Source: Bog-473 sp963742035 (GTDB lineage Bacteria; Actinomycetota; Acidimicrobiia; Acidimicrobiales; RAAP-2). Taken from it: a stretch of 64,000 nucleotides of DNA. The stretch lies in contig CAVUKH010000001.1 in assembly GCA_963742035.1 (NCBI GenBank), positions 248,001 through 312,000 of the forward strand, written 5' to 3'. This document shows, piece by piece, positions 34,835 through 42,768 of the stretch. The stretch's first letter is position 1. Each line of letters opens with the position of its first letter. The translations under genes were made by a program, and so were the position numbers. The notes below the pieces were generated by a model. That model was not told where the DNA came from and did not search any database. It saw nothing but the letters and a program-made list of their open reading frames with translations.

Positions 34835-34923
34835 CGGAGAGGGAGGGATTTGAACCCTCGGACCCGGTTACCCAGGTCAACTCATTAGCAGTGAGTCCGA
34901 TTCGGCCGCTCTCGCACCTCTCC
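34835..34923 (-). tRNA. tRNA-Ser (anticodon GCT)
   Basis: The minus strand folds as a class II tRNA. The acceptor stem is GGAGAGG (34917-34923) with CCTCTCC (34836-34842) and discriminator G (34835). The anticodon loop reads A-C-T-G-C-T-A-A-T, giving anticodon GCT. A long variable arm follows, and the T-arm has GGTTCAAATCC. CCA is not encoded. It lies at the boundary between the GC-rich core genes and the lower-GC copper island, and a fragment of its 5' half recurs at 53239-53264. Confidence 0.95.
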
Positions 34924-35225
34924 AGCAGGAGTTTCGCCTCGCGAACTGGACCGTTGTCCATAATCCGGCCATGAACGCCGACTGGCTCCGTCCCGGAAGC
35001 CTACGTGAACGCCCGCCGGGCGTTTGCCAGGTCAGGCTGTCACTCGGGCATGGTCCCGAGGCGTGAACGAGGCGTCGCAGGGACCGGTCCAGTTGGCCCA
35101 GAAGACCCTCGGGACCTGTCGGATCGCCGGCCAACCCTCCTCAAGCCGGCGCGGCGGGCGAGGTCGTGAGTCCTGGGGACGCACCCGACCCATGTCCCGC
35201 ACCTTCCGGGCAGTAGCCTCAAGTT
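34924..35225. other. Intergenic region between tRNA-Ser and copper island
   Basis: No convincing gene is seen in these 302 bases. They hold the tRNA promoter region and a short perfect hairpin AACGCCC-gcc-GGGCGTT (35008-35024). The 11-mer GTCCATAATCC (34955-34965) also occurs near the tRNA-like fragment at 53144-53154. Confidence 0.5.
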
Positions 35226-36422
35226 GTGAGTGAAGATCACTTCCGGACTCTGGGTAGCCCGGTTGCGCGGGCGCTGGCGGCCATGGCGATGGTAACGGTC
35301 GCGCTACTCGGCGTCAGTTCCGTGGCAGGTGCAACGGGCACGCATTCAGATCCGAAAGCAACCACCATCGTCTTGCACGCGCCCAGTCCGTACAAGCCGA
35401 AGGCGCCTCCTGGAGGCGGCACGGACGACTACCACTGCACTCTGCTCAACCCCCATCTCACGCACAACGCGTTCATCACATCCATCGACTTCCAACCGAA
35501 TAGTCCTGAGGTGCATCACGAGATCACTTACGCCGTACCTCCAGATTTGGCAGCTGCGGCCGAGGCACAGAACGACGGCGGCAAAGGCTGGACCTGCTTT
35601 GGTGAGTCCGGACTCACTGCCGGTGGAGCAGGGAGGTCGTTGAACGGAGGCACCCCCTGGCTCACGGCCTGGGGACCAGGTCACGACCTCTCCAAAGAAC
35701 CGGTCGGGACGGGTGCACCGATGCCGGCCGGGACGCTCGTCATCATGCAGGAGCACTACAACATGTTGATCGGCGACAAGCCGGTCCGCTCCAAACTGAC
35801 GCTGACCACGGTGCCCGCAAGCACGCCGCTCCGACCTCTGCGCCTCGACCTCGTTGCTGCCCCGCCCGACATCCCATGTGCCACAGGGGTGACCGGGCCG
35901 ATGTGCAACCGATCGGCCGAATTGGCCAGCGTCGGTCAGCGCTTCGGGGCGGGCCAAGAGGCGATGGTCGACGGGCTCGAGGCACTGTGCGGGAGGAACT
36001 CGTCGGATCCGCCCGCCGGCGACACCACTACCTGCACCTGGCCGATGTACACGTCGGGGAACATTGTCGAACTTGCGCCGCACATGCATCTGCTCGGCGT
36101 GGGCATGAAGTTCGTCCTCAACCCTGGAACGCCTTCACAGAAGACGCTGCTCAACGTGACGAACTACGACTTCCACTACCAGCACGGCTATGTATTGCCG
36201 GCGCCTGTCCCGATCGCGCCCGGCGACAAGATGCAGATCACCTGCACCTACAACCCGCAGCTTCAGGAAGAGCTACCGATTCTGCGCGAGGTGCCGCCCC
36301 ATTTCGTGACGTGGGGAGACGGCTCGACTGACGAGATGTGCCTCGGTCTGGTCTTTACGACGCCGCCGAATTCTCAACCCGAGTCGGTGTCGTTGGCCCA
36401 CGCGTTCTCCCCCTCAGTCTGA
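35226..36422 (+). CDS. Secreted type II copper, ascorbate-dependent monooxygenase-like protein
   Basis: A 398-aa exported protein from GTG 35226, with a signal peptide ending near V-A-G-A (about residue 36). It has the full copper-ligand set of the PHM/DBM family: His97-His98 (E-V-H-H-E-I), His177 (Q-E-H-Y-N), His286-x-His288 (P-H-M-H-L-L-G) and Met371 (T-D-E-M-C-L-G). Cysteines for disulphides are present. Such enzymes hydroxylate C-H bonds with two coppers. The bacterial substrate is unknown. It opens the copper island immediately after the tRNA, and a copper-delivery gene set (PCuAC, SCO1) lies close by. Confidence 0.85.
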   Translation: MSEDHFRTLGSPVARALAAMAMVTVALLGVSSVAGATGTHSDPKATTIVLHAPSPYKPKAPPGGGTDDYHCTLLNPHLTHNAFITSIDFQPNSPEVHHEITYAVPPDLAAAAEAQNDGGKGWTCFGESGLTAGGAGRSLNGGTPWLTAWGPGHDLSKEPVGTGAPMPAGTLVIMQEHYNMLIGDKPVRSKLTLTTVPASTPLRPLRLDLVAAPPDIPCATGVTGPMCNRSAELASVGQRFGAGQEAMVDGLEALCGRNSSDPPAGDTTTCTWPMYTSGNIVELAPHMHLLGVGMKFVLNPGTPSQKTLLNVTNYDFHYQHGYVLPAPVPIAPGDKMQITCTYNPQLQEELPILREVPPHFVTWGDGSTDEMCLGLVFTTPPNSQPESVSLAHAFSPSV

Positions 36423-36438
36423 GACGAAGCTCGCACGC

Positions 36439-36978
36439 TCAGTCTCCGTCCCAACATCCCAAGATGAGATCGGCCAAGGTGTAGGCAACGTCTGTCGCGC
36501 TCGTGGGTGGCACGCCGAACTGGGACGGCAAACCCGAGACGTCCACGAGCAACACCTTCCAGTCCTTTCGTACAACCACATCACCTCCCGACGTTCGGAA
36601 GGCACCCTGGCCCAGGTTGCCCAGCGTCTGGGGAGCGCCCAATTCTGCCCCCAGTCCGTGAAAATACGCGAGCGTCTGGGGCCAGCTCGAGAGCTCCTTG
36701 ACCGACAACTCAAACGACCCGTCGGGGTAGCCGTAGCGGCAGGAGTATTTGTGGTCGATCCACGTCCGATCGCCCACCGTGGCCGTTACCCCGAGCACCT
36801 TGTTGATCTCGCGCTGGGCTTTCGGCCGACACACCATCAGCGCAATCGGAGAGGGCAGCCGGCCGGCCGGCAGCGGCCGCTCGGCCGCCTGACTGGTGGC
36901 CCTCGAAGTACCCGATCCGCACGCTGAAACCATGAAGATGAGGGCTACGAGCGCGACACCCAACATCAGCCGACGCAC
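36439..36978 (-). CDS. Lipoprotein of unknown function, paralogue of 44924-45490
   Basis: A 179-aa protein from GTG 36978, seven bases after a TACCCT -10-like hexamer. The signal peptide ends in a lipobox (M-V-S-A-C). The conserved core L-P-A-G-R-x-P-S-x-I-A, C-R/K-P-K-A, V-K-E-L-S-S-W, V-V-R-K-D-W-K and the C-terminal L-G-C-W-D-G-D are shared with the protein at 44924-45490. Two cysteine pairs are conserved. I do not recognise the family. It is convergent with the copper monooxygenase gene, 16 bp apart. Confidence 0.75.
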   Translation of the reverse strand: MRRLMLGVALVALIFMVSACGSGTSRATSQAAERPLPAGRLPSPIALMVCRPKAQREINKVLGVTATVGDRTWIDHKYSCRYGYPDGSFELSVKELSSWPQTLAYFHGLGAELGAPQTLGNLGQGAFRTSGGDVVVRKDWKVLLVDVSGLPSQFGVPPTSATDVAYTLADLILGCWDGD

Positions 36979-37072
36979 CGGGTCGAGGGTAGCAGCCGTC
37001 CCCGGGGATAAGGGGGTCGGGCCGAGGAACAACCGCTATCTTGTGTGCTCCCGAGCACGGGGAGGAAGCGCG

Positions 37073-37645
37073 ATGGGAAGACACGGATCGGCTGGAACGG
37101 TCGGGTGGTTCGCCCTCTTGTCGTTACCCACGGTCGGCCTCCTGGCCGCGGGCTGCAGTTCCGGGGCGGGGAACAGCAACACTGCAGCATCCACCACCAC
37201 CAGCCGCGTCGCAACGAGCACAACCAGCTCCGGCGGCCAGCAGGGCACGGCAGTTCCGTCCCCCTACTACGAGGTGCAGACGGCGTCCGTTTCCGGACTC
37301 GGCACCATCCTCGTCGACGGGCAAGGGTTGACCCTCTACATGTTCGTACCCGACGACCAGCGGGGGAAGTCGACCTGCTACAACGAATGCGCTTCAGGAT
37401 GGCCGCCGCTTCGGCTGCCGGCGGGTGTGACAAAACCGGTGGCGGCCGGACAGGCCGAGGGCTCGCTCCTCGGAACCACGACCCGCACAGACGGGGGTTT
37501 GCAGGTCACCTACAACGGCTGGCCGCTGTACACGTGGGCGGGCGACTCCGGGCCCGGCCAAGCGACGGGTCAGGGCCTCGACAACCTCGGCGGTGTCTGG
37601 TACGTACTCTCGCCCAAGGGAGAGGTCATCAAAACCAAGCTGTAG
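37073..37645 (+). CDS. PF03640-type secreted-repeat lipoprotein
   Basis: A 190-aa protein from ATG 37073, with GGAGGAAG upstream and a lipobox (A-A-G-C). After a Thr/Ser linker come two copies of the secreted repeat seen in COG4315 lipoproteins: G-L-T-L-Y-M-F with C-Y-N-E-C-A-S-G-W-P-P, and N-G-W-P-L-Y-T-W-A-G-D. The function of this repeat is not established; it is frequent in actinobacterial envelopes. A perfect palindrome GTGCTC-cc-GAGCAC lies in its leader. A second, four-repeat relative is at 41083. Confidence 0.83.
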   Translation: MGRHGSAGTVGWFALLSLPTVGLLAAGCSSGAGNSNTAASTTTSRVATSTTSSGGQQGTAVPSPYYEVQTASVSGLGTILVDGQGLTLYMFVPDDQRGKSTCYNECASGWPPLRLPAGVTKPVAAGQAEGSLLGTTTRTDGGLQVTYNGWPLYTWAGDSGPGQATGQGLDNLGGVWYVLSPKGEVIKTKL

Positions 37646-37677
37646 CGCAAACCGCGCCGGCCCGGTGCTCCTCGCGA

Positions 37678-38205
37678 TCAGCGTTGCAGGATGCGGCTCA
37701 ATGGCACGACCGGTACCTTGACGGTCACAGAGCCGGCCCACTTGAAGCGCAGCGTCACCAGCACGGTCTGGCCGACCTTGAACGTGACGGTCGGTTGCTC
37801 CAGCATGACGTGGTCGTGACCCGGGACCAATGACGCCTGTCCGTGAGCGGGAACCCGGAGCTCCCTCAGCATTCCCATGCCGTGGGCGGACTCGGTCATG
37901 AGCATGACGTCGGGGGCCGCGGGCGAGGTGGCGGAAAGCAGCGCATCACCTTTTGACCCCACGTTCTTCACCGTGAGATAGATGGCCGCCACGCTCGGAC
38001 TGGCGGGATCAGGAAGAAATGGATTGACGACTTCGAGAGGTCCGACGTGGCCGACCACCCTGGACGAAGTCGGCGGTTGACTCGCGCCCGCACATTGGTC
38101 ATGCAGCACGGCCCCAAAGCCCAGAGACAAGACCCCTGCCGCGAGGAGCGATCCGACAACCACCCGCCATTTCACGTCCGGCCCAGCTCCACGAGCACGT
38201 TGCAT
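37678..38205 (-). CDS. PCuAC periplasmic copper chaperone
   Basis: A 175-aa protein from ATG 38205 with an N-terminal membrane anchor or signal (18-34). The mature part matches the PCuAC fold: A-A-I-Y-L-T-V-K-N, then Met/His ligands in V-M-L-M-T-E-S-A-H-G-M-G-M and, about 20 residues on, G-H-D-H-V-M-L. PCuAC binds Cu(I) outside the membrane and delivers it, typically to CuA of cytochrome oxidase together with SCO1. Its orientation is opposite to copA1. A SCO1 gene lies 4 kb away. Confidence 0.85.
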   Translation of the reverse strand: MQRARGAGPDVKWRVVVGSLLAAGVLSLGFGAVLHDQCAGASQPPTSSRVVGHVGPLEVVNPFLPDPASPSVAAIYLTVKNVGSKGDALLSATSPAAPDVMLMTESAHGMGMLRELRVPAHGQASLVPGHDHVMLEQPTVTFKVGQTVLVTLRFKWAGSVTVKVPVVPLSRILQR

Positions 38206-38610
38206 CTCACCGGCGATGTCGTCGTCGAGGCGACAAGACGTCAGACGGGATGCCTGGTGGTACCGCAGGTTCAGACGTCATACGCAACGTTCCAGCGGCC
38301 GGTTTCACGCGTCGACTGCAACCGAAATCGGGTAGGCGGACGTGGCGTAGACAGTCGTCCCGAAGAGCACCGGGCACGGATCGTTGGCCCTTTCTTCGGC
38401 AGGGTCATAACGTGAAGATGCCGTGCCACCTTCTCGACCGGCACAAGCCGTCATTTGTCTTCGACTCGACGTGCCCGCTCGGGCTTACTCCCTCGGTTCA
38501 GGGGGAACATGACTACTACGCTTTGTAGTACAAATAGCACGTGGCCCGCCAGGTGACGACGCCGGACGACAACGAACGAGTCGAGCCGGGGAACCCGCGG
38601 GGGGTGCTCC
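38206..38610. other. Intergenic region upstream of copA1 and PCuAC
   Basis: I see no supported coding sequence in these 405 bases. They must hold the PCuAC promoter (leftward) and the copA1 promoter (rightward). The only clear element is the TACTAC-N5-GTAGTA palindrome at 38514-38530. Confidence 0.5.
38514..38530. promoter_or_regulatory. Copper operator 1 (upstream of copA1)
   Basis: Perfect 6-bp arms TACTAC (38514-38519) and GTAGTA (38525-38530) around GCTTT lie 80 bp before the copA1 ATG. The arm sequence and 5-bp spacer are identical to operators at 41035-41051 and 48622-48638. CopY/BlaI-family repressors bind such TAC-rich dyads. Assignment to the repressor at 50466-50897 is inference. 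Confidence 0.75.
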
Positions 38611-41007
38611 ATGAGCGCCACTGACCTGGCCGTCCCCGCATCGGATACCGAGGTATCCCTGGCCATCGGAGGGATGACCTGCGGCTCCTGTGTCGCTCGG
38701 ATCGAGCGGAGGCTCAATTCGCTCGACGGCGTCCAAGCGGAGGTCAACTTGGCGTCCGAGCGGGCCAGAGTTCGAATGCCGCCTGGGACTTCCCCCGCAG
38801 CCCTCATCGAACGCATTGAGTCGGCGGGTTTCACCGCCGAGATCGTCAATGACCTCGCATCGACTTCCGACACCACCGCCGAGGCCGAGGCAGACCGGAA
38901 GGTCCGCTCTCTCGGATGGCGGCTCGTTGTGGCGGGTCTCCTCTTCATGCCTCTCGGCGATGCCTCGATCGCCTTCTGGATTGTGCCGTCACTGCGCTTT
39001 CCAGGTTGGCAGTTGATTCTGCTGGCCCTGGCGGCGCCGATTCTGACCTGGTGCGCCTGGCCGTTCTACAAGGCCGCGATCCGAAGTGCACGACATGGGA
39101 TCGCCACCATGGACACCCTGGTCTCCATGGGCATCGTGGCCGCCTCGGCGTGGTCGATCTATGCGATGTTCCTTCGCGATACGAGCCATGTCGCTCGATC
39201 GTTTCGCTATGTGCTGGCTCATCAACAGAGTGGGGCGATCTATCTCGATGTGGCAGCTGGCGTGACCACCTTCCTCCTCGCCGGCAGGTATTTCGAGGCG
39301 CTCAGCAAACGCCGCAGCGGCAACGCGCTCCGTGCTCTCTCCGCGGTCGGCGCCAAGGATGTCGCGGTGCTCGACGCCGCGGGATCGGAACAACGCCGCC
39401 CGATCGCGGCCCTCAACACAGGAGATCGGTTCGTCGTTCGACCGGGAGAGATTGTCGCCACCGACGGGGAGGTCATCTTCGGGCAGTCGGCGATCGACCG
39501 CAGCGCGATGACCGGCGAGTCGATGCCGGCCGATGTGACTGTCGGTGACACGGTTCTGGGTGGCACCGTGTGTGTCGGCGGCCGGCTCGTTGTGAGGGCC
39601 ACGAGGTTGGGGGCGGACACGCAGCTGGCTCAGATGCTCCGGCTGGTCGAAGACGCACAGAATCAAAAGGCCAACGTCCAGCGGCTAGCGGACAGGATCG
39701 CGGGCGTTTTCGTGCCGGCCGTGATCGGCCTCGCACTCATCACACTGGCTGGCTGGCTCCTCGCTGGGGGAACGAACGAACAGGCCTTCAGCGCGGCGCT
39801 TTCCGTGTTGATTATTGCGTGTCCATGCGCATTGGGCCTGGCCACCCCCACCGCCTTGATGGTGGCCTCCGGCGAGGGGGCACGACTGGGCATCTTCTTC
39901 AAGGGTTACCAGGCGCTCGAAGAGTCTCAAGAGATTGACACGGTGCTCCTCGACAAGACGGGAACGGTGACGGAGGGCGCGACGGTCGTGAAAGACCTCA
40001 CCGGTGTGGAAGGTATCTCGGCCGAGGACCTGCTGGGATGGGCCGGATCGCTCGAACTGGCCTCTGAACACCTTGTGGCCAAGGCGATCGTCAAGCGCGC
40101 ACAACTTGACGGGGTTGAGTTAGGGATGGTGACGGATTTCGAAGCGCTCGCCGGTCTGGGTGCTCGCGGGTCTCTCGGTGGCCACGAATTGCAGGTGGGA
40201 CGACGCGAGCTCTTCTCGGATTCCGTGCTCTCGACCATGCCTGACTCGCTGACATCGCGTTGTGCGAAGTGGGAGACTCAAGGGCAGTCCCTTGTGCTCG
40301 TGAGCCGAGACGGGACGGTGGTCGGCGCACTTGCCGTGAGCGACAAGGTCCGGTCGACTGCGCCTTCCGCCGTGCGGGACCTCAAGGCCCTTGGTTTGCA
40401 CTGTGTCCTTGTGACCGGAGACCACGAGGCGGCGGCGCGGACGATTGCCACATCCATCGGCGTCGATGACGTGATCTCCGCAGCATTGCCGGCCGACAAG
40501 GTTGCTGCGATCCAGCAGCTGCAACAAAAAGGTCATCGCGTTGCCATGGTGGGAGATGGCATCAACGATGGTCCCGCCCTGGCGTGCGCCAACCTTGGCC
40601 TTGCTGTGGGCTCGGGCACCCATGTCGCCATGGAGTCGGCCGACCTGATCATCATGCGCGACAACCTCACGGCAGTTCCGACAGCAATCACATTGGCTCG
40701 GCGCACCTATCTCACCATTCGGAGCAATCTGCTGTGGGCGTTCGGCTACAACGTGATCGCCATTCCCCTTGCCGCATTCGGGTTCCTCAATCCACTCATT
40801 GCGGGGGCCGCCATGGCTCTCTCATCCGGTTGTGTGGTGTGGAACAGTTCCCGACTGCGCCACTTCTCAACCGATGTCCAGCGCAAAGCCGAGCAGAGAG
40901 CCAGACCGGACGACGTTGTGCCCGCACCGGTACCTTCTGCCTCTGATGCCTCTGACACCCCTGTGTTCCTACCGGTCAGGACGGTGAACCCGGACCGAGT
41001 CCCTTGA
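38611..41007 (+). CDS. copA: Cu+-exporting P1B-type ATPase, first copy
   Basis: A 798-aa protein from ATG 38611. It has one N-terminal metal-binding domain with G-M-T-C-G-S-C (21-27), eight membrane helices and M-T-G-E-S in the actuator domain. The transport motif is A-C-P-C-A-L-G, followed by D-K-T-G-T-V-T and V-G-D-G-I-N-D. CPC in helix 6 with later N/YN and MxxSS-like residues indicates Cu(I). It pumps copper out of the cytoplasm. Operator 1 lies upstream, so copper-dependent derepression is expected. A second ATPase is encoded at 45529-48201. Confidence 0.93.
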   Translation: MSATDLAVPASDTEVSLAIGGMTCGSCVARIERRLNSLDGVQAEVNLASERARVRMPPGTSPAALIERIESAGFTAEIVNDLASTSDTTAEAEADRKVRSLGWRLVVAGLLFMPLGDASIAFWIVPSLRFPGWQLILLALAAPILTWCAWPFYKAAIRSARHGIATMDTLVSMGIVAASAWSIYAMFLRDTSHVARSFRYVLAHQQSGAIYLDVAAGVTTFLLAGRYFEALSKRRSGNALRALSAVGAKDVAVLDAAGSEQRRPIAALNTGDRFVVRPGEIVATDGEVIFGQSAIDRSAMTGESMPADVTVGDTVLGGTVCVGGRLVVRATRLGADTQLAQMLRLVEDAQNQKANVQRLADRIAGVFVPAVIGLALITLAGWLLAGGTNEQAFSAALSVLIIACPCALGLATPTALMVASGEGARLGIFFKGYQALEESQEIDTVLLDKTGTVTEGATVVKDLTGVEGISAEDLLGWAGSLELASEHLVAKAIVKRAQLDGVELGMVTDFEALAGLGARGSLGGHELQVGRRELFSDSVLSTMPDSLTSRCAKWETQGQSLVLVSRDGTVVGALAVSDKVRSTAPSAVRDLKALGLHCVLVTGDHEAAARTIATSIGVDDVISAALPADKVAAIQQLQQKGHRVAMVGDGINDGPALACANLGLAVGSGTHVAMESADLIIMRDNLTAVPTAITLARRTYLTIRSNLLWAFGYNVIAIPLAAFGFLNPLIAGAAMALSSGCVVWNSSRLRHFSTDVQRKAEQRARPDDVVPAPVPSASDASDTPVFLPVRTVNPDRVP

Positions 41008-41008
41008 C

Positions 41009-41051
41009 TTGACGACCTGTCTGCCGAAACTGGATACTACCTGCTGTAGTA
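41009..41051 (+). promoter_or_regulatory. Promoter with copper operator 2
   Basis: TTGACG (41009-41014) and GATACT (41033-41038), 18 bp apart, form a reasonable -35/-10 pair. The perfect dyad TACTAC (41035-41040), CTGCT, GTAGTA (41046-41051) overlaps the -10 and start-site region. A bound repressor would directly block RNA polymerase. The dyad lies 31 bp before the GTG of the gene at 41083. Confidence 0.75.
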
Positions 41052-41082
41052 GTACGGGCAGCTCGAGCACAGAGGACGGCCA

Positions 41083-41955
41083 GTGCGGTTTGGTTTGGTG
41101 GCTATTGGAGCAATTCTCCTGCTCGCCACCGATGTCATCACAGCCGCAGCGACGAGTGGCGCTCCGTCTGCGACGATCGTCAGAGTCGTGCCGACCTCCT
41201 CGGGGCCGGTCCTCGCCGCCGCCTCGGGTCGCACACTCTACGTCTTCGTCGATGACCTGTTGACGCGGGCTCCCAGCGCCTGCACCGGCGACTGCACTCA
41301 CGACTGGGTGCCGATGACGGCGAGTGGAGGGATCACCGTACGCGGTGACGTGAGTGGGCGAGTGGGCACCATCGTCCGGGGCGACGGTGAGCGCCAGCTG
41401 ACGATGGACGGACGCCCTCTGTACCTGTTCTCCGGCGACAGGGCTCCGGGGGAGATCCGGGGCAACGGTGTCGGAAACCTCTGGTGGGCGATGACACCCA
41501 GCGGTCTCACGGCGACTTCGTACCCGCTCACGCCGTCGACATATGGGGCTGCTCAGTCAACAACGTTGACGGTGGTGAAGACGCGTTTCGGACCGGTCGT
41601 CGCCGACAATCGAGGCGAGGCGCTCTACACCTACGTTGACGACACTCCGACGACGACTGCGTGTACCGCCGACTGGTGCCTTGTCGACTGGCCGCCGCTC
41701 CAGTCTCCGGGCACGCCGACAAAGGCTCTGTCGATCACTGCCCCGGTCGGAACGATCGCAGGTGCCGGAGGGACGACGCAGGTGACACTCGGCGGCCATC
41801 CGCTGTACACGTTTGCCGGTGACCTCCATCCAGGGGACGTGCGAGGTCAGGGAATCGGGAGAGATTGGTTCCTCATTTCGCCGATCGGCCTCTCGGTCAC
41901 ATCCGGCGTTCGTGCTGCCTCTCCGACTCCCGCCCTGAGTCGGTCCACAACGTGA
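41083..41955 (+). CDS. Secreted four-repeat PF03640-type protein
   Basis: A 290-aa exported protein from GTG 41083, with a signal peptide ending near A-A-A-T-S. Four secreted-repeat units are visible as two pairs: G-R-T-L-Y-V-F-V-D-D with C-T-G-D-C, D-G-R-P-L-Y-L-F-S-G-D, G-E-A-L-Y-T-Y-V-D-D with C-T-A-D-W-C, and G-G-H-P-L-Y-T-F-A-G-D. The cysteines are conserved in the first unit of each pair. It is the first gene behind operator 2 and is coupled to the SCO1 gene by a TGATG overlap, which ties this repeat family to copper handling. Its role is unknown. Confidence 0.82.
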   Translation: MRFGLVAIGAILLLATDVITAAATSGAPSATIVRVVPTSSGPVLAAASGRTLYVFVDDLLTRAPSACTGDCTHDWVPMTASGGITVRGDVSGRVGTIVRGDGERQLTMDGRPLYLFSGDRAPGEIRGNGVGNLWWAMTPSGLTATSYPLTPSTYGAAQSTTLTVVKTRFGPVVADNRGEALYTYVDDTPTTTACTADWCLVDWPPLQSPGTPTKALSITAPVGTIAGAGGTTQVTLGGHPLYTFAGDLHPGDVRGQGIGRDWFLISPIGLSVTSGVRAASPTPALSRSTT

Positions 41956-42647
41956 TGAGCAATTCACCCGGGAGCAGCCACCGCCGCATCTCTCGCCTGG
42001 CGGTAACCGCCGGAGTGGTCGCGGCCGCCCTCGGGCTGTCGGCCTGTACGAGTTCCGGTGGCTCCGACGCCACCGTCTCCCAGGTCGGCGGCCCAGCGGA
42101 GACCAACACGAATTACCCTGGTGCGCTGGTTTTTCCCGAGGCATGGGTCAAGCCGGATGTGACTCTCACCGACACCGACAACCAACCCTTCAACATTGCG
42201 TCCGATACCGGCAGCAGAGTCACCTTGGTCTATTTCGGGTACACCCATTGTCCCGATCTCTGCCCCCTGAACATGGCTACCGCCGCCGCTGCCATCGGGG
42301 CGATGCCCGCAGCGGACCGCGCTCAGGTGAAGATGGTCTTCGTGACGACCGACCCGGCCCGCGACACACCGGGGGTCATTCAGACCTGGCTGAGTCACTT
42401 CAGCTCCTCCTTCACCGGGCTCACGGGCACCATCGCGCAGATCCAAGCCGCCGAGGCCACGATCGGCATGCCGCTCTCATTCGCCGAGAAATCAACTTCC
42501 CCCGGGGCGAGTTACGAGATCGTGCATGCGGGTTACGTTCTCGTCTATACGCAGAGCAGAGCGCACCTGGAGTTTCCCGCCGAAATCACTGTGTCCGAAG
42601 AGACCCATGACCTTGTTGCGCTTGTGCGCGCTGGATGGCAGTCGTGA
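41955..42647 (+). CDS. SCO1/SenC-family copper chaperone lipoprotein
   Basis: A 230-aa protein from ATG 41955. The lipobox is L-S-A-C (Cys31). The thioredoxin-like domain carries the copper-binding C-P-D-L-C (Cys99, Cys103) in V-Y-F-G-Y-T-H-C, and the third ligand His in E-I-V-H-A-G-Y. SCO proteins insert or reduce the CuA site of cytochrome oxidase or buffer periplasmic copper. It follows the four-repeat protein directly. No oxidase gene is in the window, so its client is unknown. Confidence 0.9.
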   Translation: MSNSPGSSHRRISRLAVTAGVVAAALGLSACTSSGGSDATVSQVGGPAETNTNYPGALVFPEAWVKPDVTLTDTDNQPFNIASDTGSRVTLVYFGYTHCPDLCPLNMATAAAAIGAMPAADRAQVKMVFVTTDPARDTPGVIQTWLSHFSSSFTGLTGTIAQIQAAEATIGMPLSFAEKSTSPGASYEIVHAGYVLVYTQSRAHLEFPAEITVSEETHDLVALVRAGWQS

Positions 42648-42768
42648 CATTTCAATCATATGCGGCCGGCGTTGGGCGATGTCGGGCGAGTGCGGTAACT
42701 ACGCGAGTCCACGACAGCCGAGAAGAGGCCGGAGCGATTCCGAATTTCGGAGCAGTGGAGGGTGCATC

